A stretch of DNA of 64,000 nt from Rhodocyclales bacterium (GCA_016235745.1 JACRJA010000057.1:1-64000), one strand, 5' to 3'; positions 17,360 through 27,015 are shown, numbered from the stretch's first letter. The notes: generated by a model from the sequence alone, not told the origin. Made by a program: numbers and translations.

Positions 17360-18544
17360 ATGGCCTTGGACTTCCTGCCCGGTAACCGTCTGCAGCTCCT
17401 GGAGAACGGCGCGGAATTCTTTCCGGCGCTGTTGCAGGCGATCGATGCGGCGCGCGAGGAGGTGCGGCTCGAGACCTACATCTTCGAGTGCGACGAGATC
17501 GGCGAGGCGGTGCTCGCGGCGCTGGTGCGGGCAGTGGCCCGTGGCGTGCGCGTGTATTTGCTGGTCGACGGCTTCGGCGCCCGCGAGTTCATCGTCCATC
17601 GCCTGCACGGGGTGGCCGCCGCCGGGGTGGAGGTCGAAGTCTATCGCCCGCTGCGCGGCCCGTGGTTCATCCCGCGGCGCCATCGCCTGCGGCGCCTGCA
17701 CCGCAAGCTCGCCTGCTGCGACGGGCGAGTCGCTTTCGTCGGCGGCATCAACATCCTCTCGGATTTCACCCGTCTGCCGGGACGCCAAACCCGCCAGCCG
17801 CGATGGGATTACGCCGTTCGAATCGAGGGGCCGCTCGTGCGTTCGGTGCAGCAAGCGATGCGCCACCTGTGGGGCCTGGTCTACTGGACCAACGTCAAGC
17901 GCCGCCCGCCGCGGGAGCCGCGCCTCGCAGGCCCGGGACGTATCGAGCCGGTCGGACCCCATCGCGCCGCCTTGGTGCTGCGCGACAACTGGCGCCATCG
18001 CCACGACATCGAGCGCGCCTATCTGCACATGCTCGCGTGCGCCCGCGAGGAGGTGTGGATCGCCTGCGCCTATTTCTTCCCCGGCAAACGCGTTCGCCAG
18101 GCGCTGGCAGCGTGCACGGCGCGCGGCGTGCGGGTGCGCCTCGTCCTGCAGGGGCTGAGCGACCATCCCATCCTGTCGCAGGCCACGCGTGCCCTCTACC
18201 CCTGGCTGCTGCGCCATGGCGTCGAGCTCTACGAATACCATGCCACCGAGATGCACGCCAAGGTGGCGGTGTTCGATGAGCGCTATTCCACCGTGGGTTC
18301 GAGCAACATCGATCCTTTTAGCCTTTTCATGGCGCGCGAGGCCAACGTCTGGGTCGATGATCGCGGCTTCAGCGAGGAGCTGCGCCGGCGGCTCGAGCAT
18401 CACGTGGCGCAGGGCGCGGTGCGGCTCGACGCAGAAGGCTTCGCACGGCTGCCCCGCTGGCGCAAGGCGCTGAGCTGGGTGGTGCTCGGCTGGGTGCGCC
18501 TCATCATCGGCTGGGCGGGTTACACGCGTGACATGGATGGGTGA
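17360..18544 (+). CDS. clsB: Cardiolipin synthase B-like phospholipase D family protein
   Basis: A 394-residue protein with two HKD motifs: HRKLACCDGRVAFVGGIN near residue 115 and MHAKVAVFDERYSTVGSSN near residue 300. Length and lack of N-terminal membrane helices match ClsB rather than ClsA. ClsB makes cardiolipin or phosphatidylglycerol by phosphatidyl transfer. A hydrophobic segment near the C-terminus (ALSWVVLGWVRLIIGWAG) may attach it to the membrane. The promoter of the following rfb operon starts inside its last codons. Confidence 0.88.
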   Translation: MALDFLPGNRLQLLENGAEFFPALLQAIDAAREEVRLETYIFECDEIGEAVLAALVRAVARGVRVYLLVDGFGAREFIVHRLHGVAAAGVEVEVYRPLRGPWFIPRRHRLRRLHRKLACCDGRVAFVGGINILSDFTRLPGRQTRQPRWDYAVRIEGPLVRSVQQAMRHLWGLVYWTNVKRRPPREPRLAGPGRIEPVGPHRAALVLRDNWRHRHDIERAYLHMLACAREEVWIACAYFFPGKRVRQALAACTARGVRVRLVLQGLSDHPILSQATRALYPWLLRHGVELYEYHATEMHAKVAVFDERYSTVGSSNIDPFSLFMAREANVWVDDRGFSEELRRRLEHHVAQGAVRLDAEGFARLPRWRKALSWVVLGWVRLIIGWAGYTRDMDG

Positions 18545-18556
18545 AGCTGGTATCAT
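18528..18556 (+). promoter_or_regulatory. Sigma-70 promoter of rfbBDAC
   Basis: GTGACA at 18528-18533, a 17-base spacer and TATCAT at 18551-18556, with TGG directly before the -10 (extended -10). The start site would be near 18563, 21 bases before the rfbB ATG. The -35 overlaps the clsB 3' end. Confidence 0.6.
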
Positions 18557-18583
18557 CGACTTTTCCCGCGACGACGACCGACC

Positions 18584-19666
18584 ATGACGATCCTCGTGAC
18601 CGGCGGCGCCGGTTTCATCGGCAGCAACTTCGTGCTCGACTGGCTCGCGCGCCACGACGAACCCCTCGTCAATCTCGACGCCCTCACCTACGCCGGCAAC
18701 CTGGAGAACCTCGCCGCGCTCGAAGGCGATGCGCGCCACGTCTTCGTGCACGGCGACATCGCCGATCAGGACCTCGTGCGCCGCCTGCTCGCGCAGCACC
18801 GGGTGCGCGCCATCGTGCATTTCGCCGCCGAATCGCACGTCGATCGCTCCATCCACGGGCCCGAGGCGTTCGCGCGCACCAACGTGCTGGGCACCTTGCG
18901 GCTGCTGGAGGCGGCGAGGGCCCATTGGGAAGCGCTGCCCGAGCCCGAGCGCTCGGCCTTTCGCTTCGTGAACGTTTCCACCGACGAAGTCTACGGCACG
19001 CTCGGACCGGCCGATCCGCCCTTCACCGAGACCACGCCCTACGCGCCCAATTCCCCCTACGCGGCGAGCAAGGCCGGGGCGGACCACTTCGTGCGCGCTT
19101 TCCATCACACTTACGGCCTACCGACGGTCACGACGAACTGCTCCAACAACTACGGTCCCTACCAGTTTCCGGAAAAGCTCATTCCCCTGTGCCTGACGCG
19201 CGCGCTCGCCGGTGAGCCGCTCCCCCTCTACGGCGATGGGCGTCAGGTGCGCGACTGGCTCTACGTGGGCGATCACACCGCGGCGCTGCGGCGCGTGCTG
19301 GAGGCGGGGCAGCCTGGGCAGACCTACAACATCGGCGGCTGGAACGAGCGCACCAACCTCGAAGTGGTGCACACACTGTGCCGCTGGCTCGACGCGCTCG
19401 CGCCGCGCGCCGACGGCCGCTCCTACGCCGAGCAGATCACCTTCGTCACCGACCGTCCGGGGCACGACCGGCGCTATGCGATCGACGCGCGTAAAATCGA
19501 GCGTGAGCTGGGGTGGCGCCCGGCCGAGACGTTCGATAGCGGCATCGAGAAGACGGTGCGCTGGTATCTCGCGCACCGCGACTGGGTGGAACACGTCACC
19601 TCCGGCGCCTACCGCGAGTGGCTGTCGCGCCACTACGGCGCCGCTTTGCCGGCGCAGGCGGGATGA
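18584..19666 (+). CDS. rfbB: dTDP-glucose 4,6-dehydratase
   Basis: A 360-residue extended SDR that converts dTDP-glucose to the 4-keto-6-deoxy sugar, step 2 of dTDP-L-rhamnose synthesis. The NAD loop is VTGGAGFIGSNF at residues 5-16; HFAAESHVDRSI, the Thr in VNVSTDEVYG and the YAASK motif form the active site. It opens a four-gene rfbBDAC operon and overlaps rfbD by four bases. All four pathway genes are present, but no glycosyltransferase follows, so the rhamnose is used by genes elsewhere. Confidence 0.96.
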   Translation: MTILVTGGAGFIGSNFVLDWLARHDEPLVNLDALTYAGNLENLAALEGDARHVFVHGDIADQDLVRRLLAQHRVRAIVHFAAESHVDRSIHGPEAFARTNVLGTLRLLEAARAHWEALPEPERSAFRFVNVSTDEVYGTLGPADPPFTETTPYAPNSPYAASKAGADHFVRAFHHTYGLPTVTTNCSNNYGPYQFPEKLIPLCLTRALAGEPLPLYGDGRQVRDWLYVGDHTAALRRVLEAGQPGQTYNIGGWNERTNLEVVHTLCRWLDALAPRADGRSYAEQITFVTDRPGHDRRYAIDARKIERELGWRPAETFDSGIEKTVRWYLAHRDWVEHVTSGAYREWLSRHYGAALPAQAG

Positions 19667-20574
19667 GCGCGGCGCCCATCCTCTTGCTGGGGGGAAGCGG
19701 CCAGCTCGGTTGGGCCCTCGCCCCGCTCCTCGCGCTGCAAGCCCCGCTCGTGGCGCCTGCGCGCGCCGAGCTCGACCTGGGCGATGCGACGGCCCTGCGC
19801 GCGCGGCTCGATACCCTGCGCCCGCAGGGCATCGTCAATGCCGCAGCCTACACCGCCGTAGACCAGGCCGAGACGCAGACGGCGCTCGCCTGGCGCCTCA
19901 ACGCCGAGCTGCCCGGCGAGCTCGCCCGCTGGGCGGCAGCGCACGGGGCGTGGCTCATTCACTATTCCACCGACTACGTCTTCGACGGTACGGGGAGCCG
20001 TCCCTGGCGCGAGGACGACGCGCCCTGCCCGGTGAACGCCTACGGCCGCAGCAAGCGCGCCGGTGAAGCGGCGGTGCTCGACAGCGGCGCCCGCGCCTTC
20101 GTGCTGCGGGTGAGCTGGCTCTACGGGCTACACAGCGCCAATTTTCTCAAGACCATGCTGCGCCTGGGCGCGAGCCGGCGCGTGCTGCGCGTGGTGGCCG
20201 ACCAGGTGGGCGCGCCCACCGGCACCGGGCTCGTCGCCGAGGTGAGCGCCGAGCTCGTGCGGCGGCTGCGCGCGGCGCCCGACGCCTGTCCCGTCGGGCT
20301 ATATCATCTTGCCGCCGCCGGCGAGACCAGCTGGTACGACTACGCCGCCTTCGTCTTCGCCCGTGCGCGCGAGGCGGGATGGCCGCTCGCGCTCGAAGCG
20401 CTCGAACCGATCTCCAGCACCGACTATCCTGCCGCGGCGCCGCGCCCGGCCAATTCGCGGCTCGACACCACGCGGCTTGCCACCACGTTCGGACTGCGGC
20501 TGCCGCCGTGGCAGGACGAAGTGGCGCGCACGGTGGCCGTGCTCGCCGAGCCGCTTTCCCTTCTTCCCCGATGA
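19663..20574 (+). CDS. rfbD: dTDP-4-dehydrorhamnose reductase
   Basis: A 303-residue SDR carrying out the last step, NAD(P)H reduction to dTDP-L-rhamnose. Motifs are the cofactor loop [13 protein letters not shown] near residue 7, [21 protein letters not shown] and YGRSKRAGE with the catalytic Tyr/Lys. The ATG overlaps the rfbB stop by four bases. The gene upstream of rfbA is rfbD here, and rfbC is last. Confidence 0.95.
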   Translation: MSAAPILLLGGSGQLGWALAPLLALQAPLVAPARAELDLGDATALRARLDTLRPQGIVNAAAYTAVDQAETQTALAWRLNAELPGELARWAAAHGAWLIHYSTDYVFDGTGSRPWREDDAPCPVNAYGRSKRAGEAAVLDSGARAFVLRVSWLYGLHSANFLKTMLRLGASRRVLRVVADQVGAPTGTGLVAEVSAELVRRLRAAPDACPVGLYHLAAAGETSWYDYAAFVFARAREAGWPLALEALEPISSTDYPAAAPRPANSRLDTTRLATTFGLRLPPWQDEVARTVAVLAEPLSLLPR

Positions 20575-20584
20575 TGCATCCGCC

Positions 20585-21484
20585 ATGAATCCAACCTCTC
20601 CGCGCAAGGGCCTCATCCTCGCCGGCGGCTCCGGCACCCGGCTCTATCCCTCGACGCTCGCCGTCTCCAAGCAGCTGCTGCCGGTCTACGACAAGCCGAT
20701 GATCTACTATCCGCTGTCCACCCTGATGCTCGCCGGCATCCGCGACATCCTGGTGATCTCCACGCCCCAGGATACGCCGCGCTTTGCCCAGCTCCTGGGC
20801 GATGGCAGCGCCTGGGGGCTGTCCTTGGCCTACGCCGAGCAGCCCTCGCCCGACGGGCTCGCGCAAGCCTTCCTCATCGGCGAGCAGTTCCTCGCCGGCG
20901 CTCCTTCGGCCCTGGTGCTGGGCGACAACCTCTTCTATGGCCACGACCTGCCGCAGCTGCTGCGGGCGGCGGACGCGCGCGAGTGCGGCGCCACCGTCTT
21001 CGCCTATCACGTGCAGGATCCGGAGCGCTACGGCGTGGTCGCCTTCGACGCCTCCGGGCGCGTGATCGACATCGAGGAGAAACCCGCCCATCCCCAGTCG
21101 AACTACGCCGTCACGGGGCTCTACTTCTACGACGGCAGCGTGGTCGAGCGCGCGCGCAGCCTTCGCCCCTCGGCGCGCGGCGAGCTCGAGATCACCGACC
21201 TCAACCGCAGCTACCTGCAGGATGAGCGGCTCGCGGTCGAACTCATGGGGCGCGGCTACGCCTGGTTCGATACCGGAACGCACGATTCGCTGCTGGAGGC
21301 CGGGCAGTTCATCGCCACCATCGAACGGCGCCAGGGGCTGAAAATCGCCTGTCTGGAGGAGATCGCCTGGATGCAGGGCTGGATCGACGACGAGGGGCTG
21401 CTGCGCCAGGCCGAGCGGCTGGGCAAGAGCGGCTATGGGCGCTACCTGCGCCAGCTCCTCGAGCACGGGCGGGGGGCGGCATGA
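20585..21484 (+). CDS. rfbA: Glucose-1-phosphate thymidylyltransferase
   Basis: A 299-residue nucleotidyltransferase that makes dTDP-glucose, the first step of the pathway and usually feedback-inhibited by dTDP-rhamnose. The signature [14 protein letters not shown] starts at residue 9, followed by [20 protein letters not shown] and the metal Asp in [12 protein letters not shown] 20585 matches the family start; the run of ATGs at 20571-20576 is the rfbD stop region. The stop overlaps rfbC by four bases. Confidence 0.96.
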   Translation: MNPTSPRKGLILAGGSGTRLYPSTLAVSKQLLPVYDKPMIYYPLSTLMLAGIRDILVISTPQDTPRFAQLLGDGSAWGLSLAYAEQPSPDGLAQAFLIGEQFLAGAPSALVLGDNLFYGHDLPQLLRAADARECGATVFAYHVQDPERYGVVAFDASGRVIDIEEKPAHPQSNYAVTGLYFYDGSVVERARSLRPSARGELEITDLNRSYLQDERLAVELMGRGYAWFDTGTHDSLLEAGQFIATIERRQGLKIACLEEIAWMQGWIDDEGLLRQAERLGKSGYGRYLRQLLEHGRGAA

Positions 21485-22035
21485 TGCGCGCGCTTCCGCT
21501 GGCGATCCCCGAGGTGATCCTCCTCGAGCCGCGGGTGCATGGCGATGCGCGCGGTTATTTCTTCGAAGCCTACACTCGGCGCGCATTCTTCGCCGCCACG
21601 GGGGTCGATGTCGAATTCGTGCAGGACAACGAATCGCGCTCGCGCCGCGGCGTACTGCGCGGCCTGCACTACCAGCTGCCGCCGCATGCACAAGGGAAAC
21701 TGGTGCGCTGCGCCGAGGGCGCGGTGTTCGACGTGGCCGTCGACCTGCGCCGAAGCTCGCCCACCTTCGGGCGCTGGGTGGCCGTGGAACTCTCCGACGA
21801 GAACAAGCGCCAGCTATGGATTCCGCCCGGCTTCGCCCACGGCTTCCTCGCCCTTTCCGAGTACGCGCGGCTCATCTACAAGACCACCGACTACTACGCG
21901 CCGCAGTGCGACCGCTCGCTGCGTTACGACGACCCGGCGCTCGCCATTGCCTGGCCGGATCTGGGAATCGCGCCCATCGTCTCCGACAAGGACCGCGCGG
22001 CGCCGCTCTTGACCGAGGCCGAGTGTTTTTCCTAG
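21481..22035 (+). CDS. rfbC: dTDP-4-dehydrorhamnose 3,5-epimerase
   Basis: A 184-residue cupin epimerase acting third in dTDP-L-rhamnose synthesis. The catalytic His is in RGLHYQ and the conserved Tyr region in [21 protein letters not shown] and [14 protein letters not shown] are family hallmarks. It closes the operon and faces the M23 peptidase gene across 46 bases that contain no convincing terminator. Confidence 0.95.
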   Translation: MMRALPLAIPEVILLEPRVHGDARGYFFEAYTRRAFFAATGVDVEFVQDNESRSRRGVLRGLHYQLPPHAQGKLVRCAEGAVFDVAVDLRRSSPTFGRWVAVELSDENKRQLWIPPGFAHGFLALSEYARLIYKTTDYYAPQCDRSLRYDDPALAIAWPDLGIAPIVSDKDRAAPLLTEAECFS

Positions 22036-22081
22036 AGGGCTTGGTCTGTAGCCGCTCTCGCCGGTTTGTTCGAGACGCCCT

Positions 22082-23383
22082 TCAATCGGCCGCGGCGACT
22101 TCGAGCGGCGCGCGGGTGAGCAGCGCGAGTTTGTCGAGCAACGGCCCGGCTTCCTGGCGGAAGCGGGCGAGCTCGCGCGCCGGCAGCGGCTCGGGCGCGG
22201 GCAGGGCCACTTTCAGCGGGTCATGGGGCTTGCCGCCGATGCGCACCTCGTAGTGCAGGTGCGGGCCGGTGGCCCAGCCGGTAGAACCGACGTAGCCGAT
22301 CACGTCGCCCTGTGACACGCGCTGGCCCGCTTTCAGGCCTGGTTTGAAGCCTTTGAGATGGCCATAACCGGTGGCATAGCCGCTGCGGTGCTCGAGCAGC
22401 ACGAAGTTGCCGTAGCCGTTCTGCCAGCCGGCGAATTTCACCACCCCGTCGGAAGCCGCCATGACCGGCGTGCCGGGAGCGGCGGCGAAGTCGGTGCCGG
22501 CGTGGTGGCGCCATTGCTGTTTGATGGGATGGAGCCGCTTGCCAAAGTTCGAGCTCACCCGGGTGAATTGCAGCGGATAGCGCAGGAAACCCGTGCCGAG
22601 CACCCGGCCGTCCGGGGTGTAGTAGCCGCTTTTACCGCCGGGGGCGGCATAACGCAGTACGACGTGGCGCTTGCCCTGGTTGGTGAATTCGGCAGCGAGG
22701 ATCTCGCCCGGTTGCGGCAGACCCTCGGCGTCGAGCCGGGTCTCGTAGATCACCGCGAAGGAGTCGCCCTCGCGCAGGTCGCGCGAGAAGTCGATCTCGG
22801 TACCGAAGATCTCCGCGAGCTTGGTGGCGATGGCATCCGGCATGCCGATCTCGGAGGCGGTAGCGAAGAGCGAATGGGTGATCACGCCCTGACGCAACTC
22901 GAGGAAGGGATGGGGGCTGCCGGCGGTCTCCGGATCTGGGGATTCGAGGCGGAATCCCTCGTCGCTGCGGCGGATGGTGACGCGCTCGCCGCTCACCAGA
23001 GGCAGCACCAGGGCATCGACCTGACCGTCGGCGCGCAGGCGCACCGTGGCGGCGGAGTGCGCGCGCAGCTGGCGCTGGATCGCCCTGACCTGCGCGTCGA
23101 GCGAGGTGTAGTCGAGCAGCTCCCCGTCTTCGGCCCCGATGCGTTCGAGGAAGGCAGGCAGCGTCTCGCCGCGCCGGAAGGCCTCGCGGATTACGTAGGC
23201 CTGGGCGGCATCGCCCGATGAGGGCGGGGTGAGGGTGATCGGCGGCAGTTCTGCCACCACCGCTTTGCGCTCATAGGGGTTGGGATCCGACAGGGCGGCC
23301 ACGGCAAGGCCGAAGACGGCTGCGCCGCAGAGGGCCATCGAGGTGCGCAACCACAGATGCCGGCGGACGGACGGTCGGTGCAT
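22082..23383 (-). CDS. M23 family peptidase (LytM-type, peptidoglycan hydrolase)
   Basis: A 433-residue exported protein. An N-terminal membrane/signal segment (about 13-32) is followed by a central domain resembling the LysM-like/OapA region of MepM-type enzymes (about 60-270), and a LytM domain (about 290-400). Its zinc ligands are visible in HHAGTDFAA and HLHYEV, so it should be an active endopeptidase that cuts peptidoglycan cross-links. It faces rfbC and lies downstream of dacB in the same orientation, with its own likely promoter between them. MepM-like is the closest description, but no exact orthologue is claimed. Confidence 0.88.
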   Translation of the reverse strand: MHRPSVRRHLWLRTSMALCGAAVFGLAVAALSDPNPYERKAVVAELPPITLTPPSSGDAAQAYVIREAFRRGETLPAFLERIGAEDGELLDYTSLDAQVRAIQRQLRAHSAATVRLRADGQVDALVLPLVSGERVTIRRSDEGFRLESPDPETAGSPHPFLELRQGVITHSLFATASEIGMPDAIATKLAEIFGTEIDFSRDLREGDSFAVIYETRLDAEGLPQPGEILAAEFTNQGKRHVVLRYAAPGGKSGYYTPDGRVLGTGFLRYPLQFTRVSSNFGKRLHPIKQQWRHHAGTDFAAAPGTPVMAASDGVVKFAGWQNGYGNFVLLEHRSGYATGYGHLKGFKPGLKAGQRVSQGDVIGYVGSTGWATGPHLHYEVRIGGKPHDPLKVALPAPEPLPARELARFRQEAGPLLDKLALLTRAPLEVAAAD

Positions 23384-23418
23384 CGGAACTTCCTTTCGGG
23401 CGAATGCGCCAAGGCTGG

Positions 23419-23448
23419 ATTATGGCGCAACCTGCGCCGGAGATGCAA
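23419..23448 (-). promoter_or_regulatory. Candidate promoter of the M23 peptidase gene
   Basis: On the minus strand TTGCAT (23443-23448), an 18-base spacer and CATAAT (23419-23424) lie in the 72-base gap after dacB, about 35 bases before the start codon. Confidence 0.45.
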
Positions 23449-23455
23449 TGGGAAA

Positions 23456-24892
23456 TCAGCGCTCCCACAGCCAGTCGAAGAGGGCCGTGAGGACGTCGCC
23501 CGCCTGCGCCGCGTTCTCATGTTCGACGAAGGCGACGATGAGGTAGCGCCGACCCGAGCGGCTCTGGGCAAAACCGGCGATCGCGCGCACGTCGCGCAGC
23601 GTCCCCGTCTTCACATGCGCCCACTCTCGAATGGGGACGTTTTTGAAGCGGCGCCGTGCCGTGCCGTCGACGCCGGCCACCGGCAAGGTGGCGATGAATT
23701 CGGCTGCGTAGGGTCGGTTCCAGACCGTCTGCAGCAGCCGGGCGAGGTCGGCGGCGGCGATGCGCTCGTCGCGCGATAGCCCCGCGCCGTTTTCCAGCAC
23801 CACGCCGTGGCGATCGATCCCTTCTGCACCGAGCAGCGCCTGCACGGCCTGCACCCCGGCGGCGACGTGATCCGGCGCCTCGGGCGAGCGGGCCGCGCCG
23901 ACGAGGGCGAGGAGCTGGCGCGCGATCGGGTTGCTCGACCACTTGTTCATCTGATAGGCGATCTCGGTGAGCGTGGGCGAGTCGTCGCTGGCCACGAGCC
24001 ATTCACTTGCGGCCGGGGCGGGCGCATCGGCGGGCAGCAGCCTGCCGCCGAGCTCGCGCCAGATGCCCTCGAGCATGGCCGAGGCGAAACGCTCCGCGGG
24101 TAACGGCGAGAGCCCGAGGAAGCGGATACCGCAGCTTGCCGGATAGCGGCCAGCAAGGGTGATCGCCGTGCCTTGCGCATCTTCTTGCACGCCCGTCTCG
24201 AGGCGTTTGACGACGTCGGCGGGGCAGGGGCCGGCCTCGATCTTCAGGGCGTTGCCCAGGCTCACGCCAGCAAGCGGCGGGTGCAGTGTGGCGAGTACCC
24301 GCCCCGCGTCGGGCGAGGGTTGCAGCTGCACGATCACCGTGTTGAAATTGACGAGCTCGGCGCTCGCTGGCGTGTTGTAAGGCCGAAAACCGTCGCCGTC
24401 GAAAGCGAAGGGGTCGGCCGGGGGGATGCACAGCCCGTCGGCCTCCAGCTTCAGCCGCCCGCGGATCGTCTGGAGACCCAGCGCGCGTGCCGTGCGCAGC
24501 AGCTTCCAGGCGCGCTCGGCGGTGAGGTAGGGGTCGCCGTCGCTGCGCAGCACCAGATCGCCTACGAGCTCCTGACCGAGCACGTGGCCACGGGCCACCA
24601 GGCGGCTCGTCCAGCGGTGCTGGGCTCCGAAGGTTTCGTAGGCGGCGAAAGTGGTGACGAGCTTCATCACCGAGGCCGGATTGCGCGGCACGGTGTCGTT
24701 GACCGCCAGCAGCGGCGCCCCGCCTTCGAGGGGTTGCACCAGGAGGGAGATGGCCTGCAGCGGCACCTGCGCCCGCTCGAGCTCGGCGGCGAGCGCCGGG
24801 GGCAGGGTTTGAGCGCGGACGAACCCCGCCCAGACGGCGAGGAGGGCGGCGAGCGTCAGCGGCAGAAGGCGCAACGCCCGCAGGCGATTCAC
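23456..24892 (-). CDS. dacB: D-alanyl-D-alanine carboxypeptidase/endopeptidase (PBP4)
   Basis: A 478-residue class C penicillin-binding protein, periplasmic, with a signal peptide (residues 1-27). Active-site motifs are SVMK (nucleophile S74, K77), SSN in KWSSNPIA, and KTG in HVKTGTL. The long insert between the first two motifs is normal for PBP4. The start is GTG 24892, which overlaps the lysA stop (GTGA); the much longer open frame upstream is antisense-like noise. Transcribed with lptM-lysA, it trims cross-links in the cell wall. Confidence 0.93.
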   Translation of the reverse strand: MNRLRALRLLPLTLAALLAVWAGFVRAQTLPPALAAELERAQVPLQAISLLVQPLEGGAPLLAVNDTVPRNPASVMKLVTTFAAYETFGAQHRWTSRLVARGHVLGQELVGDLVLRSDGDPYLTAERAWKLLRTARALGLQTIRGRLKLEADGLCIPPADPFAFDGDGFRPYNTPASAELVNFNTVIVQLQPSPDAGRVLATLHPPLAGVSLGNALKIEAGPCPADVVKRLETGVQEDAQGTAITLAGRYPASCGIRFLGLSPLPAERFASAMLEGIWRELGGRLLPADAPAPAASEWLVASDDSPTLTEIAYQMNKWSSNPIARQLLALVGAARSPEAPDHVAAGVQAVQALLGAEGIDRHGVVLENGAGLSRDERIAAADLARLLQTVWNRPYAAEFIATLPVAGVDGTARRRFKNVPIREWAHVKTGTLRDVRAIAGFAQSRSGRRYLIVAFVEHENAAQAGDVLTALFDWLWER

Positions 24893-26136
24893 GCTTCCAG
24901 GGCCCACAGGCTCTCCAGCGATTCGCGCGCGCGGATGAGGCGATGCGCCGCCCCATCGACGAGCACCTCGGGCGGGCGCGGCCGGGCATTGTAGTTCGAG
25001 CTCATGGCCATGCCGTAGGCGCCGGCCGAGAGTACGGCGAGCAGATCTCCAGCTTCGAGCGCGAGTTCGCGTCCGCGACCGAGGAAGTCGGACGATTCGC
25101 ACACAGGCCCGACCACGTCGTAGCGGCGTGCCGGCCCGGAGCGCGGCACGACCGGGACGATCTCGTGCCAGGCGTCGTAGAGCGCCGGGCGCATCAGGTC
25201 GTTCATGCCGGCGTCGACCAGGGCGAAGTCCTGTTCTTCCCCCTGCTTGAGGTATTCGACGCGCGTGAGCAGCAGACCCGCGTTGCCGACGATGGAACGC
25301 CCCGGTTCGAACATCAGCCGCTCGGGCCGGTCGGCGAAGCGCTCGGCGATCGCCCGCAGCACGCTCGGGATGTCGGGCGCGGTCTCGTCGCGGTAGCGAA
25401 TGCCCAAGCCTCCGCCCAGATCGATGTGCTGCAGCCGGATGCCGTCGCGCTCGAGTCGCTCTACGGCGTCTTTCACGCGCTCGGCGGCTTCCAGCAGGGG
25501 GGCAGGGTCGAGCAGCTGCGAGCCGATGTGGCAGGCGATGCCGACGAGCTCGACCTCGGGGATCGACTTGGCCTGGCGGTAGAGTTCGAGCGCCTCCGCG
25601 ACGGGAATGCCGAACTTGTTGCGCTTGAGCCCGGTGGAGATGTAAGGATGCGTCTTGGGGTCGACGTCGGGATTGATGCGCAGCGCCACCGGGGCGCACC
25701 GCCCCAGTTCGCGGGCGATGTGCGCGATGCGGGCGAGTTCCGCTGCCGATTCGACGTTGAACACGCCGATGCCCACTTCCAGCGCGCGACGGATCTCCGC
25801 AGCGCTTTTGGCGACCCCCGAGAAGACGACGCGCTGCGCTTTGCCGCCGGCCGCGAGCACGCGTTCCAGTTCGCCGCGGGAGACGATGTCGAACCCCGCT
25901 CCGCGCGCGGCGAGCAGCCGCAGGAGCGAGAGGTTGCCATTGGCCTTGACCGCGTAGCAGATCTCGGCGCGCTCGGGCGGCAGCGCCGTGCGATAGCGCT
26001 CGAACGCTTCTTCGATCGCCGCGCGCGAATAGACGTAGCAGGGCGTGCCGTAGACGGCGGCGATTTCGCTGAGCGCCACACCTTCGAGGACGAGCCCCTG
26101 CGCCGTGGCTTGTAGCGTCGGCATGGGAAAGCTCAT
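24889..26136 (-). CDS. lysA: Diaminopimelate decarboxylase
   Basis: A 415-residue fold-III PLP enzyme that decarboxylates meso-diaminopimelate to lysine. The PLP lysine is K64 in CYAVKANGN; HIDLGGGLGIRY and EPGRSIVGNAG bind the cofactor phosphate, and CESSDFLGRGR holds the catalytic Cys. ATG 26136 overlaps the lptM stop by four bases, the arrangement seen in many proteobacteria. dapF, often next, is absent and dacB takes its place. Confidence 0.96.
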   Translation of the reverse strand: MSFPMPTLQATAQGLVLEGVALSEIAAVYGTPCYVYSRAAIEEAFERYRTALPPERAEICYAVKANGNLSLLRLLAARGAGFDIVSRGELERVLAAGGKAQRVVFSGVAKSAAEIRRALEVGIGVFNVESAAELARIAHIARELGRCAPVALRINPDVDPKTHPYISTGLKRNKFGIPVAEALELYRQAKSIPEVELVGIACHIGSQLLDPAPLLEAAERVKDAVERLERDGIRLQHIDLGGGLGIRYRDETAPDIPSVLRAIAERFADRPERLMFEPGRSIVGNAGLLLTRVEYLKQGEEQDFALVDAGMNDLMRPALYDAWHEIVPVVPRSGPARRYDVVGPVCESSDFLGRGRELALEAGDLLAVLSAGAYGMAMSSNYNARPRPPEVLVDGAAHRLIRARESLESLWALEA

Positions 26137-26237
26137 TTCGCGCCCCCCGAGGAAGGAGGCGAAGGCAGGTAGAGCGGTCCTTTCACGCCACAGCCGGCGA
26201 GCGCCAGGGCGAGGACGAGGGGTAGGAGAAAGCGCAT
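26133..26237 (-). CDS. lptM: LptM/YifL-type small lipoprotein
   Basis: A 34-residue reading frame with a lipoprotein signal (MRFLLPLVLALALAGC, lipobox LAGC at 13-16) followed by GVKGPLYLP, the signature of the small lipoprotein encoded before lysA. In E. coli this protein (YifL, now LptM) helps the LptD/LptE translocon mature. The stop overlaps the lysA ATG by four bases. It is too short for ordinary gene callers, but the family signature and position make it convincing. Confidence 0.85.
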   Translation of the reverse strand: MRFLLPLVLALALAGCGVKGPLYLPSPPSSGGAK

Positions 26238-26269
26238 GGTCTGAAGACAGGAAGTTCAGTCGAACCGCT

Positions 26270-26275
26270 ATCCTA
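26270..26275 (-). promoter_or_regulatory. Candidate -10 box for lptM-lysA-dacB
   Basis: TAGGAT on the minus strand, preceded by TGC (extended -10), lies 32 bases before the lptM ATG and downstream of the phasin terminator. No clear -35 is seen. Confidence 0.35.
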
Positions 26276-26296
26276 GCAGAGCCAAGAGCGGGGGGA

Positions 26297-26326
26297 AAGA
26301 AAAACGCCCGCTCGGGGCGGGCGTTT
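26297..26326 (-). terminator. Rho-independent terminator of the phasin gene
   Basis: A perfect 10-bp stem (AAACGCCCGC / GCGGGCGTTT, 5-base loop) is followed on the minus strand by TTTTTC. It lies 28 bases after the phasin stop. Confidence 0.88.
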
Positions 26327-26353
26327 CACGCTGTGCCGCGTCCGGCCCGAGAC

Positions 26354-26965
26354 TCAGGCCGCGCTTTGGGAAGCGCTTTGCGAGGGCTTCCGGGCAGACG
26401 CCGCCGCGGGAGCGGCTTTGGTGGCGAGCTGCTGTGTGGTGGAGGTAACGGCCTTGACAGTGGCGTTGGTTGCCGCCGTCATGTTGGCTTCGGCGATCTC
26501 GGCCACTTGTTTGGCGGCCTTGGCGAGGTTGTCATAGGCGCTGTTGGCCGCGGCAACGGCCGACTTGGCCGCCGCGATGACCGTCTCGGCGCCGGCGGGC
26601 GCAGACTTGGCCATCTTGTCGAGCAGCTCGATCATCTGCCGGTTGAGCTCGGAGAGCTGGTTCTCGACGATCTTGGCGATCTCGGTCTGGCTCTGCTGCA
26701 GCACTTCGTAGACGTTGCGCTGATAGGCGAGCGTTTTCTCGATCGAGGGCGTGAGGGCTTCCTGCTGCAGCTTGAAGAACTCCTGCGCGTCCTTGGTCTC
26801 GGCGACTTGCTTGGCGTGCGCCAGCGACTGTTCGATGGTCTCGCGCAGGGCATTCATCTGCAGCGCGATGAGGCGCTCGATGGTGGAGAAGCCGGAACTG
26901 GCCACGGCGAGCCAGGCATCGGAGACCTGGCGGCCGCGTTGGGTGAGGGTGTCGGTGGTGCTCAT
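26354..26965 (-). CDS. phaP: Phasin family protein
   Basis: A 203-residue alpha-helical protein without membrane segments. It contains the phasin stretch FSTIERLIALQMNALRETIEQS, a central helical region (60-150), and an Ala/Lys/Ser-rich C-terminal tail like other PhaP proteins. Phasins coat polyhydroxyalkanoate granules. It is a single-gene unit with a strong promoter, two palindromic operator candidates and its own terminator. No PHA synthase or depolymerase is in the window, so the PHA link rests on the family. Confidence 0.9.
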   Translation of the reverse strand: MSTTDTLTQRGRQVSDAWLAVASSGFSTIERLIALQMNALRETIEQSLAHAKQVAETKDAQEFFKLQQEALTPSIEKTLAYQRNVYEVLQQSQTEIAKIVENQLSELNRQMIELLDKMAKSAPAGAETVIAAAKSAVAAANSAYDNLAKAAKQVAEIAEANMTAATNATVKAVTSTTQQLATKAAPAAASARKPSQSASQSAA

Positions 26966-26991
26966 GGTACGTCCTCCTTGAGGGATTGTGA

Positions 26992-27005
26992 TTGCTGCAT
27001 CGCAA
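26992..27005. promoter_or_regulatory. Operator candidate 2 of the phasin promoter
   Basis: TTGC-TGCATC-GCAA overlaps the predicted transcription start. It shares the 9-base core TGCATCGCA with operator 1, in the opposite orientation. A PhaR-type repressor is the likely ligand, by analogy with other PHA-forming bacteria. Confidence 0.45.
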
Positions 27006-27015
27006 CAACACGCTC

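Noticed and set aside
16367-19108. Minus-strand open frame of 913 codons
   Set aside because: It is antisense to nadA, the EEP gene, clsB and rfbB, all well-supported families. Long antisense frames are expected at this G+C content, and the translation is low-complexity Arg/His/Gly.
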